From contig CAJINV010000004.1 in the NCBI GenBank assembly GCA_905178155.1, positions 8,202,938-8,266,937 of the forward strand: a stretch of DNA of 64,000 bases, given 5' to 3'. The position numbers and the translations under genes are program-made. Below the pieces are notes generated by a model that made no database searches, was not told the origin of the DNA, and worked only from the letters and a program-made list of their open reading frames with translations. This DNA comes from Amoebophrya sp. A120 (taxonomy: Eukaryota; Sar; Dinophyceae; Syndiniales; Amoebophryaceae). Shown here one piece after another: positions 21,651 through 33,054 of this stretch. Within the stretch, counting starts at the first letter, position 1. Each line of letters opens with the position of its first letter.

Positions 21651-22940
21651 GCAGAGGCGTCGCCGCGCGGATCAGCCGAGCGGCGCCAAACTTGGCCGCC
21701 GCGTCGTAGCTTGTGGGCCGGGGCGCGCGGTAACTGCTTCCGCTGACTGGGCCCGCGCGCGTACCAGCCTGGCCGCCATGCCGTGCGTTGCGGTATACAA
21801 GCGCGGGGCACCTGCCGCACAGCGCCCGGGCGGGCGCCCCAGCCAAGTGCGGGCCGGCTTGGGGCCGAGGCCGGCGGCCCTTGTTCTATCTTTCGCGGAA
21901 CCGCAACGCCGCCGCCGCACTGGGGCCCGGCCTTCCTGGCGGACCGGAAGGGCCACCGCACCAAGCGAATGGTCGTGGACTACATACCGCGCCACAACGA
22001 GCAGGGCAGCCGCAGAGCACTGGGCGCGCGCCGAGTGGCGCGTGGGGGCCTGCTTGTGGGCCGCAGGCCCCGCAGACTACGCCGGCCGGCCCCGGGCCTG
22101 GGGATTTTGGCGGCAAAAGGGGCGGGGCAGACAAAGGAAGCCTAGCCAATGCCCGCGCAAGCTAGCCTGGGCGACAGAGCGGGAAACCAGGCCGGGCGCA
22201 CCTGCTGGCTGGCGGGCCCCAATAATATCCCCCGCCGCCGTAGAGGAAGCGAGAAGTCCCGGGCCTCTTGGCGTTTGTGTGTCAACCACGCGGCGGGGTG
22301 TGCCTGCGCTGCTTCAGAGTCTTTGGGTGTTTTTGTTTCTTCCGCAAGCAGGTGGGCACGAAGTTAGCGCCGGGCCTGGGGTGTTTCTCGGCTACGATGA
22401 CGCGAGCGCGCCCCGTGTCGTTGGATACCATACCGGCCTCGCCGACGTTTCGGCGTTTGCCCGGGCAGTGTTGTGGCCCCGCGGGGCCAGCTTGACCATG
22501 TCAGCTTGCTACGGCGGGAATTTTGGGCGGGCGGCCCATCGGCGCGCCGAAGACAGCCGCCCGGGGCAGCGAAGCCGGCAAAAGGACAGGGGCGCCGGGC
22601 CAGAACGAAGGGAAGCGAAGCGCCGCGCCCCGGCCCCTGTTTCGGGTGGTCTCCTGTGGTGGCCTCCTGGCCGATCAGAACGCGGCGCCCTGGTATTCCG
22701 GGCGCCCGCGAGTGCCATGCGCCGCGCTGGGCGCCAGGCCCATTGTGGTCATCATGCGCCCGCGAGTGTCATGCGGCTGGCCTACAGTCCTCGCAACCCG
22801 GCCCATTGTGGGCGCTGGGGTGTGTGCCCCGGCTTGGCCTACACCTGGCGCCACGCACGGCCTGCGGCCCCATTCCCGGCGACCTGGCTCGGCTTCTTCC
22901 GTTTGCCACTGCAGACAGAGGCAGAAGCCTGCTCTCCTTG
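21590..22940. other. GC-rich island 2, no credible gene
   Basis: Same character as island 1, with all-frame open readings including a 462-codon plus frame. That frame contains GPGVFLGYDDASAPRVVGYH near 22375-22435, faintly reminiscent of Copia-type polyproteins (xFLGYDxxS). Without neighbouring integrase or reverse transcriptase motifs this is weak. 22941-23294 holds nothing I can support. Confidence 0.6.
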
Positions 22941-23294
22941 TAAAAGTAAAGCAGCAAGCAATTTCAAGCGCCTTTCCTTATGGGTGCATCATTTGTGTTT
23001 TGAGAATTCGTTTTCAGTGTTCGTATGCAGCTAAGAAGCGCGCTACCAAAAAACGATCGCAACTGATGTTGATTCCGCTATACCTACTTTGCTAATTGTC
23101 GATGCTGCAATCCCCTACTGTTGTAGCTTCTCTTGCCGCCATCGTGGAAAACGAAATTTGGACGATGTGACGCACTTATTGCACTCTGAAGCAGCGCAGC
23201 CTCCTCCTGCCTAATAGAGTACTTAAACTGACACCTGTATAGACAGACGCTTCGTCCGCCCTTGCGCGTGCAACTATGGCGACGGTCCCGCTTC

Positions 23295-23981
23295 ATGCCT
23301 GTGCCCCATGACAAAACCCCGGACCACGGTTGCCGCGCTCCACGAAATGACGAAAGGGAAAAAAAGGAGGCCAACGCTGCAGAACATTCTTCTGCCCCGA
23401 CGTACTACACGCCGCCGAAAATTGTCCTGCTCGGAGATGTTGCTGCAGAACCGGTGGGGCAGAAGTTGCATCTTTTCGCACAGATCAGGGAGCGGAAGGT
23501 ACGCTAGTGGAAACTCCAGGAGGGGGCGGACTGTGAAAAGGCTGCTTTTGCTCTGTGCTTCGTTCCTTACAACTGTCATGCATGTAAAAGAACTATGGAA
23601 TTTCAGTTACAAGTACTGAGCGCAAAAAGAACCCTAGTGAAACAACGGGGCAAAAATCACTATCACACACAACCCCCCCTGCAACTTCTCCCACACTCTA
23701 TACCACTACGGAGCCGTGTACGATGTGACGGACCGGAAAGCAAAATGTTTGATCGAGATTCCCCGGTGTCTGGGCACGTTCCAGCCAGGCGATGAGGTTC
23801 GCGTGTTTTGCGAAAAAACTTCCGATTCCCTCCTAACCGCAACGAACGTCACGCGGGTAAGCGGCATCGGCTATTCCACGCTAGCACTGTGGCTCAACGC
23901 CAGCAGAGGGCGGGCGGAAGGTCCTTGAAGTTTCCGAAGGAGACGAAGAAGGAAAGAATTCTGGGTTTTAATACCGATTGA
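23295..23981 (+). CDS. Small unidentified three-exon protein
   Basis: Exons about 23295-23498, 23670-23856 and 23907-23981. Donors GTACGC and GTAAGC are ordinary. Exon 1 carries PPKIVLLGDVAAEPVGQKLH, exon 2 YHYGAVYDVTDRKAKCLIEI and LGTFQPGDEVRVFCEKTSDS, and exon 3 a basic end, RSLKFPKETKKERILGFNTD. The beta-rich pattern around GDEVRVFCE suggests a small barrel domain, but I recognise no family. Exon 2's frame has stops just upstream (TAG, TGA at 23631-23636) and no AG between them and the first clearly coding residues, so its acceptor is unusual or misplaced. No introners are present. Confidence 0.5.
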
Positions 23982-24746
23982 AGCATAGCACCACAGCTCC
24001 GCGAAGCTGCAACTCAGGATTACTAGTCTTACTCGCTCGCATGTTCCCTAAACCAGTGCACAAAATTCCTCTTCAGAAGCTACTAGTTTATGATCCGGAA
24101 AACATCAGACCACCACGCAAAGTGGTATCATGAATTCTCACTTTACTAACCCGACGCGCTAGGGAGTCGTCGTGTTCCGTGGGTCGCAGATATAACCGCA
24201 CCAACAGCCGTCAAGCAATGTGCTCAAACCGCAAAAAAATTTCTCGATTCTGAAATTTTCTGCAAACAGCGAAACCAGCCGGATCTGCTCGTGGCAACAG
24301 ACGATTTTCAATTTAGCGTTGCACGTGGATCGTTTCTTGTCTTCAAATAAATCTGCCATCAAAATAAAAGCAGCAAACGGGTACGCGGTCTTTTGTGAAA
24401 AATACGTTGTGGCTTTTCATAAGCATTTGAGCCTACAAGCAAAGTTTACAACGCCCTCCACTCCATTGTCCTAGAACAAGCGATTTCCTTTCACCGTATT
24501 ATCCAGAAGCAGGTATTCAGTTGGAAGGTAGGCAACACCCGTCGGAAATTTTTGAAGGAAAGATTCGTGATAGCAAAAACATGTCACCTCTCCAGCAACC
24601 TCTACTTGACAATGTACGTGAATCCGTCCCGTGGTAAGTAAAGCCGAGTATTGAAGAAAACCCGTCACCGCAGCACGACGCTGACTCTTCTACCGTCGCA
24701 CACCGGCCGCTCGCAAGCGTAACAACGGCAAGATCTGAACTCTAGA
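23982..24746. other. Intergenic region
   Basis: No supported gene or repeat. Open frames here are short and AT-biased. Confidence 0.55.
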
Positions 24747-27700
24747 ATGGAAGTGGACGAGACCGGGCCTGTTACCACAGCGTCCAGCAAAGAAAGTACG
24801 GAGGGCGGAGACTTTTCGAAGAGAGCGGTGGAAGGAAAACCTCTGGTCCGTCAAGACAAGCGGGAAAAGATGGAGTATAGAATCAGTTACAGTTTTGCAT
24901 TAGCTAATGTGCATATAGTAATAAAAGAAACAAAAAATGAAACTGTAGTCCGCAAGATGAAGAAACTATTCGTTGTACACGGCTGTAAACTATTCCACAA
25001 AAATCCTCTAAAACAGGAACAGACCGGAGGAAACGACGGACCCCACGGCGCCTGGTAAAGCGGACGACGCGAACGCCCTACCAGCCGAAACCCTGCTCCC
25101 AGCAGTGTCGCAGCTACTAACAACAGGCAATGGAACGGCGAGCTCCAATATCAACCAGCAGTCATCAAGAGCCGCGACTTCGAGCGCAGCGTCGAGCAGT
25201 GCTGGACCGCCGCCTGGGAAGGAGCAAGTAGCGACGACTATAACTGTAATAGGTGGCAGAAATATTGAAGGTGAAAATGCTGAAGATAGCGACGACAGCA
25301 GTGAGTTCGACCCGCTGGAATACGCAAAGCAGCAGTCGCTGAACGGCGTGGGCGGTCTGGACGCCGAGAAGTCCGCCGCGCTGATCCACGCCTTGCAGCA
25401 GAACAGCTTGTGGGCGTCCATGCTCGCCAACCCCACCGACGAGGGCGCGGACTACGAAACCAAGATGACACAGGCCGTCGAGGAGGCGGCCGCCAACCCG
25501 GAGATGCTGAAGATGCTGCTGGGGCAGAGCGTGAACCACGGGAAGCCGGACCAGCACCTGGACTTTGCCGAGCGCCTCCGCGTCACCATGGAGGCATCCA
25601 AACTGTACGAGCGACTCGTGCAAACCGTAGTGCCGTCCGCCGCCGTGTCCGTCTGCTGGGCCGCCTACAAGAAAACTGCGGCGGAAGATGGGATCATGTC
25701 AAACGAAATGAACACAGCAGCATCTTCCTCCCAACCTCCACGGCCGCTTTTGACGGGCAACAGCAGCAGTAGCAGCAGCAGCGCTGTGTTTGTTCAGCCG
25801 GACGGGAAGCAGCCGCAGCCGGGACAAGGGGGTGCTAGCAGCGGTTCCTCCACCAAGGCAGACGGCGCCAAAAAGGCCAAGCACATACTGCCGCACAACC
25901 AGAGCCTGGCACTCTGGCTGCACGCCGATCCCTGCGACCTTCACAAAATCAGCATACACGAGAGCTTTCTAGAGGACTACGTCCCCGCAGGGTATGCTTC
26001 GGATATTTATATGTATTCTGGGTCGAACGTGGAAGGGCTCCTGTTATAATGGATGTGTCCAGTCCATGTCTTGCTGCTGATGAAGAGCCTTCTAGCATAG
26101 TATGCCTTTATTTCGGAAGGCACTTGATCCTCGTGCTCGTTCGCATGTACTCAATCTGTTCTTCACGTTGAAGGCAACTTTAAAAACACATCGCTCCAGT
26201 GACAGCGCCAATTTTTCCTCGTTCGACCCACTTTTTTCTCCCCTCGATTACCCCCAACCCGGAGCCGCAGACCAGATGTTCGTGGAGCAACCCACGGCGC
26301 ATTCGCAGGGCCCCATCGCGCTGGAAGAGTTCAACGAACACTACCGGCCGACGACCTTCTCGGTGGGCTTCCCGGCGGACAAGGTGAACCCCTGGGGCCT
26401 CTGGTCGAGCGAAACCGCACTTCTGCTGCACGAGCGCGAGCACGTGGAGTACTACCGCCTCGTCGCCGCGCACGAAAACTGGCTCGTCGCGGGAAAAGCG
26501 TCGGGCCAACTTATCGCGCAAAGGCTGAATACGGACGGCACAGAGCTCGTATTTTTTTTTCTGTATTGAGACCGTTTTTTGCCCTATAGGAGTACAGCAA
26601 GAACGCTGTATAATGTGTCAGATGAGATTTCATGCGGCTATGATTTTTGTGGACAAGTAAAGATTTTTGATATCGGCATTCGCATTTGCTGTCACCTTCC
26701 TACGATCTTCTTTTTGCTTAAAATGAAAGGATTTCACCCACACCCCTCAGATGGAAGCCGTCAGCCTGAACTGCCACAGCGACGTTGCCTTTGGTCTCAG
26801 CGCGGTGGAAAATGTGGTCTGGTCTGGGGCGAATGACGGGTCCGTCGCGCGCTGGGATTTGGACCAGCTTGTCGGGCCAGAGGCCGGGCCAACAGCAGTC
26901 ACCAGTATGGGCGCCGATATAAACGACCTGGTGGGCACCTCGAAAAGCGTTGCATACGGTATAAAAATTTGTACTACATGATTTTCCTCGAATATCATGA
27001 CAAGAACCTACTTCATTGTAGTACAAGCGCCCTGTGAAGATTCTGTCCATAGCCGAGTAATGCAAAATTCACAATCTCGCAAAAACCATCAGGCTGCACC
27101 GACAGCGCGCCGCTTTTCAAAGTGGAGTGGGACGGCCAGAAGAAGGACGTTTCGCAGCAGCCGATACTGGACACAAACCTCTGGGAGTTCTACGTTCAGC
27201 AAGCCAAGGAACTGTTTCCCCACGGCGGTTCCACTGACGACGGCCCACACTCCGCCGCTGAGATTTCATCAAGGCAGGCGGGAAAGACCGCGCCTCCCTC
27301 TACCGCCGCGAATAAGGAAGCCAACCGGGCGGCACCCGCAGCTGCGACCGATAGTGCGGCGCAGAGCTCGTCCAGCAAAAAACCAGATTCTGGTATTAAC
27401 GCGGAGGAAGATGCCAGCCCAGCGGCGAGCGACAGTGCCTCCGCGAAAGAAAAAAAGACCGTCGTGCAGGCCCTGGATGTGTTCGAAAATAAAGCGATTC
27501 TCGGCGCCACAGATGGTTCCCTCCTGGTACTGGAGCTCCGCACGGCGGACGAACTGGTACCGCTGTTCTACACCCCGAACGCGCACCCTGGCGGCGTCGA
27601 AAGGGTGAAATGGAAGAAGTTTAGCGAAGGCGATACGGTATTAAAAAGTACTTGCAAGAATTTCCGGAAAATAAGGTTGTGATAGTGCATCTCTCGTTAT

Positions 27701-29154
27701 TTTTCTGCTTTCAAATTTCTGCTGTTCTAGTAACATCTTCCCCGGACAACATAATTGCCAGTAGACCCACATGAACCATCTCTCGTATTGCGAAAAAAAC
27801 CAACTTCCAAATCCTCAGGTCTTTGCCTCCTGCGGAACCACAGACGGCTGCGTCACCGTGTACGACATTGCGCAGAAAACCCTTCCAGACGACGATGTGC
27901 GATTCGCAGAGGAGCTTGTATCAAATGCAAAAATGTCTGGGTCTGGAAGATTGCGAGACTTGTCACGCTTGTCTAGCATGACCAAAAAGTTTGTGATGCG
28001 TGTCCACGAAGAGACTCTTTTGCCTGTCATGCAAAAACGCAGTTTGTCATGCGAAAAACGCAACACACATATTTCTGATGCTTGGCTGTGCATCACAGAG
28101 CATTCACTACTCCCAGCGCGACATTACAAGTTTCCAGACCCAGACATATTTGCAGTTGATAGCTTGAAGACGGGGACGAGGACGACGATCCACCACAGCT
28201 GCTGTTCACGCACAAGGGCCACCGAGGAGGTATGAAAATTGGTGTAGGCTGTTTAACAATGCAATTCCGTGTGTACTAAAGTGGCACAACAGATGCACAC
28301 CCACCTTCTTGGTAGACCAAAAGAACATTATTTGCATCAACCCAAGCAAGAAACTCGCAATCTAAACTACCACAGATCTCAGTGACATTGCGTGGTGCCC
28401 CTGGATGGACTGGCTGATCGCTTCCGTCAGCAATCACGGGGAGATTCAAGCGTGGCAAATGAACTCGTGCTGCTATGGAGAGGAGAAAGACGCCGCGAAC
28501 AAGTATCAAATGTAAAAGTGTCTGGGTCTGGAAGAATGCAACTTGTGGCGCTGCATTTGGATTCCAAAGAAATTTGTATTGCATGAGTACCAAAGGAAAG
28601 GCAATTTTCGCTACGCTGAGAAGGCATTTGCCATGCGGAATACGCATCAAGAGGCCCTCAAAAAATCTGTATTGCTAGGGGATGCATCACAGACATCATG
28701 GCTCATGCAAAACGTGCATGACAAGTCTCGCAATCTTCCAGACCCAGACATTTTTACAGTTGATAACAAACCTACCGCCGACATCTTCTCTACGTGCGTG
28801 AGCAACGACGACGACGTATCCTGAGTAAAAACGTACCCACACCAGAGTTGTAATGCAAATCTGCATGCTGAAAATGTTTCTCATGCGGAGCTCCATGAGA
28901 AGCATTTTCTAGTCGTGTTTTGCAATTTGTCATGCTCCAATCAGCATGGTATGCTATATCTGTGATGCTGCTGAGCTAGCTCAAACAGCACTACACTACG
29001 AATCCAAATTTGTCATGCAAAACGGCCAAAACTTGTGGATTTGTCTAGCCGATTCCCCATCTTGACTCTGGTGTAGGTACGTTTTTACTCAGGATACGAC
29101 GTGCCACTGGAAGAGACCGTACGTCGCACCAAGCGCCAAAAAACCACAACGTGA
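24747..29154 (+). CDS. RBBP4/MSI1-like WD40 protein with long N-terminus
   Basis: Exons: 24747-24874, 25017-about 25991, 26271-26548, 26751-26958, 27093-27637, 27819-27918, 28167-28229, 28376-28503, about 28771-28816, 29102-29154. WD-type strands include GANDGSVARWDLDQL, ATDGSLLVLEL and GTTDGCVTVYDI. The last repeat reads LLFTHKGHRG, then LSDIAWCPWMDWLIASVSNH, then IQAWQMN, which follows the closing repeat of RBBP4/RBBP7/MSI1 histone chaperones (F.H.GH..xIxD..W.P...w.i.SVs.d...QvWQM). Those act in CAF-1, HDAC and Polycomb complexes by holding histone H4. Unlike the family it has some 400 extra residues, Ser/Ala-rich with acidic patches, and long inserts in the propeller. It ends in a basic RRTKRQKTTT tail. 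The exon 2-3 junction is not a clean GT-AG fit. Family certainty is moderate because only the C-terminal repeats match well. Confidence 0.7.
27919..28161. mobile_element. Introner, family A
   Basis: Perfect duplication GCTTG at 27914-27918 and 28162-28166. Excision reads FAEELEDGDEDDD. Confidence 0.92.
28504..28765. mobile_element. Introner, family A, reverse orientation
   Basis: Flanks ACAAG/ACAAA. Interior reversed relative to 3587-3849 although both host genes read +. Excision reads KDAANKPTADIF. Confidence 0.88.
28817..29096. mobile_element. Introner, family B
   Basis: Perfect duplication CGACG at 28812-28816 and 29097-29101. Excision reads NDDDVPLEETVRR, close to the stop. Confidence 0.92.
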
Positions 29155-29785
29155 ACGACGTCGGGGAAAAGAAATTCCGAATTTCTCTCTTCCCTTCGAG
29201 GAAAGCAATAATTTTCGAAAGCGACACAGCAGTCCTAGCTTCCGCACCCATTGTTTTGTTGAAAACAGCGACATTGACGGTCATTATTGGCCCCATCTCA
29301 AAGTGACTTTCTCAAAGAAGAAGTCATCTTCTACCACGCGGTGGAACGAAGAAGTTAGACAAAACACGGCTGAAACTCCCAACTGACCGCAGAAGCAGGT
29401 CTACCTTCGAGGCTGTTCCAAAAGTTGATGTTCTACAAAAGAGGCCTAACCATGCCGGTATCATCAACGATGCTCATCTTCCACGATTTAGATCTTGCCT
29501 TCAATCAGCACCATCCTGAATTCCTTTTTACGTGCCACCGCAACAAAAATAGTTGATCGTGTAGTTTTGTTTGATCATGTAGGCTCATTTGATTATAGCA
29601 ACCGACCCATTCTTGTCGCAGTGAGCCTTCTGTTTGAGTGCGTGTAGTGACGATTATTCCGATTATTCCACATGATTGTAGCGGGTTTCAATTTGATCTG
29701 TGTGAAGACAGGTCGCAAGAAGACAGTTCATGTCGCCAAACAGCTGCAGCATGTAGTAGCTTTCTGTTTTCAATAAAAAAACAAT
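29155..29785. other. Intergenic region
   Basis: 631 bp, AT-richer than the flanking exons; no gene or clear signal seen. It must hold the 3' end of the WD40 gene and the promoter of the ARP gene. Confidence 0.5.
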
Positions 29786-32726
29786 ATGGCGGATCCGCAG
29801 ACCTGGGTTCTCGACACGGGCGCGTGGCACCTGCGCGTGCTGGCCTTCCCGTCGGACGCAGCAGATGATACGGATGAGGACGAAGCTAGTAGTGAAGATC
29901 ATGTCGACGCTATGCATTGCAAATATGGCTGGGTCTGGAAGAATGCAACATTTGTCATGCAGATTTGCCATGGCCACCAATGAGGTCTGGAATACAGGAC
30001 TTAGCATGACAGATTTCGGTGAGATAGATATCGGATCATCCAGTTTTGTGTAAATGAAAACTAGTTTGTCGCACGAACTGCTCATCCCAAAATGCGATGC
30101 TGGCGCTGACAAAAGCAAATCTTGAAGTGAAGATCTCATTTTATTTTTCCGATCCTGTTTTTTGAAAATGTACGATGTTCTTTTTTGGAAATGTAGATCT
30201 GTTTTTTATCGTTTTACTAAATTTGTCATGCTAATTTTCCTTTCTGCACGCTCCTGCCGTTCATCGACAGCTCGTTCTTACGTCGGTTTTAAATCCTGTA
30301 TGATGCAAATGTTTTTTCAAGATCTTTATGTATGATTTTCTTAGGGTGTTCAGCCGTGGGCAAGCACCGTAGCATTTATCAATCGTGGTTTCTATCGTGC
30401 ATTACACAATCGCACTGCATATCTATCGCATTTTCTCCAATCAAATCGTCAAGGTATCGAATCGCACTAGAATCACTTTCGAAATCGTGACTATCGTACT
30501 GGGAATTGGGGTAGAATCGTTTAGAACTTAAACCACCGAATAGACCGCTGCTGAAGACCACTGGACTCGTTTTAATCTCGAACTGACTACTGGAAAGAAA
30601 GTATAAGCATTCTGAAACCGCACCGAGTTGCGGTTATTTGGGATTAGTAGTCGTGTTCAACCTCTCCATTTCGTGTTTAGATCCTTCAGTTTTAGCATGA
30701 CAAGTTGCAGCGTTCCAGACCTAGATAAACTATTTCCATTTCATACACCTCGGACAGAACCAAATCGGGCAGCTGCAGCACAGCGAACAAACGGTTTTCG
30801 GGACGGAGTTGGAGCTCTGTTTGGAGCAAACCTCCGAGACGGCAACCTCCGAAGAAGAAGCGGTTCTGCTGCACTTTCCCAAGCGGCTGGACGAAATCGA
30901 AGACCTCGATGCGCAAGTACGGCTGTGGGCAGCGGCAATATCTGAGTACGACAGAAGTCCCGCCAACCCCACCACGGCCCCTTCGGAAGCCCTTGTAGAT
31001 CATGGGGTAGAGCAAAATAACACAGTTGGTGCTTTACCGAACCCGCCTGCAGAGACGCCTTCCGAGTCTACGTTTTCTTCGAGTGCGGGAGTTTTGACGG
31101 GGGAGGAGAACGGCCAGCGAATGCGTACCGTGGGCGACGATGCGGCAGTTGTCTTGCTCGGTTTGCACGACGCGTTCGACCACGACTTGCTGCGCGTGAA
31201 AAAGCTACTGTCTGGCATTTCTAACGGAACACCTTCGTCGGCCGCGGAGTCCTCGGGGGGCATCGACAGTGGTATTAGAAATAATCAGGCCAACAAGCTG
31301 TTCTTCGACCACACCGACTACGTCCGATTGGAGCAGTACGCGCTGACGTGGTTCTCGGCGTTCCCGGCCACTGCTCGACTAGCAGTCCTGCCGGATGCCC
31401 TCATGGCTGCCTACGCGCTCCTCCCTCCTGGACAGGATAATAAAGAAGCTGCAAGTACTAGAGCGACGAAAAACGGCGCAGATCTTCACGACCGTGGCCC
31501 ACAACCTTCCGACCCCGAAGCCTGTCTCGTGATCGACCTCGGATTCTCCGCTGCGCGAGTGCACCTGCTTGGGCGTCGGACTACAACTAAGCAGACCGCG
31601 GAAACAACCACTGCAACGAGCAAAGTGGACACCACCTCGTCCCACTGGCAAATCTTGGCCGCCCGCACGAGAAACTTTCACCTCGGCGGGTACTTTCTGA
31701 CCAGGAAACTGCAGCAGCACTTGTGCACGCGGCACAATGCAGTGTGCACAGGCGAAGACGAAAATCCCGGCGACTCGGGCTTCACCTTCTACAAGTGCGA
31801 CGAGATGAAGCAGCGAATCGCTCGGTGCAGTTTCGAAACGGATGGGAATAGTAGCGGGGTATGCAGGTTTCGGTGGGACGAGAGCGAGCACGATTTCACC
31901 CGAGATCCGGAAACGCTACGCGACATTCGGAAGGTCCACCCGGCCTCGGACCTGCGCCTGCTGAAGGAATGGGCCGGCTACCAGCTCGGGGAGATGCTGT
32001 TTCAGCCGTGTTGGAGCTCCGACGGCCAGCAGCCAGCGGAGGAGGACATCGACCCGCCGCGGGCAACGGACGTATGAAAGCAAAACTCGTGCGGTGTTGC
32101 TGATGAAATGCTTTTGCTATAGAAGCCTTTGCAGAAAATCAGGAGTGCTTAGGCATGCGTCTAAGATTCAATGCTGTGTTGAAAAGCGCAATCGATTGTG
32201 ATCTCTTGAGCTGAGAAACAAAAAATCCGCCGCTCGACCGGTCAGCCCTTAGTGCTCTTTCGATCGTCCCTTTCTCAAAAATACTTTCAAGCCAAAAGCA
32301 CATCAACCCAGCAACACTTCTCATTTTCCTTACCCATACTCGGGCCCAGAAGACTACAATCCGACACTGCCCGAAGTCGTCGCGGATCTCCTTCGCAGTT
32401 GCCGGGACGAGGTCGCGAGAATGGCAGAAGCAGAGTCGACGCACCATGCTGTTTTCCCCCGCCAAGCGCTCGCGAACGTGTTGTTGATAGGGGGTGGCGC
32501 GCGGATGTTCGGCGTCGCGAATCGATTGCAGTTGGAGCTCCAGCCGTTGGCGGACGAAAGTGTCCGAGTTCAAATACACCTCGGCGATGAGCTCACTGCC
32601 CTTCGCGGCGCGCGGCGTTTTGTCCAGCAATGGGACGATCGCATCCCGTGGATCACGGCAGAGGACGCTGCGCGGGTGCTGCAGTTCGATCGAAAACGAT
32701 TTCTGATCGAAGATGGCCAAGTGTGA
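29786..32726 (+). CDS. Actin-related protein, ARP6-like
   Basis: Exons about 29786-29910, 30746-32071 and roughly 32300-32726. The start, MADPQTWVLDTGAWHLRVLA, is the actin phosphate-1 strand (VLDxGaxxxrvg). ACLVIDLGFSAARVHLLG is the phosphate-2 strand, followed by RNFHLGGYFLTRKLQQHL (LGGxxLTxxL), then GEMLFQPCW (xxVLFxP), and NVLLIGGGARMFGVANRLQL is the adenosine-site strand (NxxxxGGxxxxxGxxxRL). Length is about 610 residues against about 375 in actin and 400-430 in ARP6, because of Ser/Thr-rich inserts. The LGG and LFxP signature and lack of actin filament contacts suggest ARP6, a subunit of the SWR1/SRCAP complex that loads H2A.Z. ARP8 or another nuclear ARP cannot be excluded. Intron 1 is an expanded introner; the 3' splice site of intron 2 is unresolved. 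Confidence 0.7.
29911..30745. mobile_element. Family A introner interrupted by ~650 bp
   Basis: The left end (29911 to about 30020) and the right end (about 30690-30745) are A-type, but AT-rich unrelated DNA separates them. Flanks do not match. Excision reads EDHVDAHLGQNQ. Confidence 0.7.
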
Positions 32727-33054
32727 AGCAAATTTTGAATGTGAAATGAAGCAAATTTATCGCACCATGCGAACAAGCGTAACGCATCATTGTCTTTTTT
32801 ACCTATGTCGGAAGCGACAAGCGACCAGATTATACAGGAGATCAGCCAAAACCAAGAATTCCGCCAGCGCACAGTGCTTATTCCAAGAAGAAGAGCCGTG
32901 TTCTGTGTCACTGTGTCGTAAATGCAAGTACTTTTTTCACGAAATTCAGCTTTGTGTCCTTTTTCCCCTCACTCGTTTGCTGCGGAACCTGACGCGAACA
33001 TGCCGGCCTCGTGTGCCCTTGTAGTGAGTCGCTTTGTTAAATCGTTGGATTAGA
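32727..33054. other. Intergenic region
   Basis: 328 bp between the ARP gene stop and the next ATG; no feature seen. Confidence 0.5.

Noticed and set aside
21646-23034. 462-codon plus-strand open frame
   Set aside because: Same GC-driven effect, with other long frames overlapping it. Only one weak peptide resemblance, reported as a low-interest finding.
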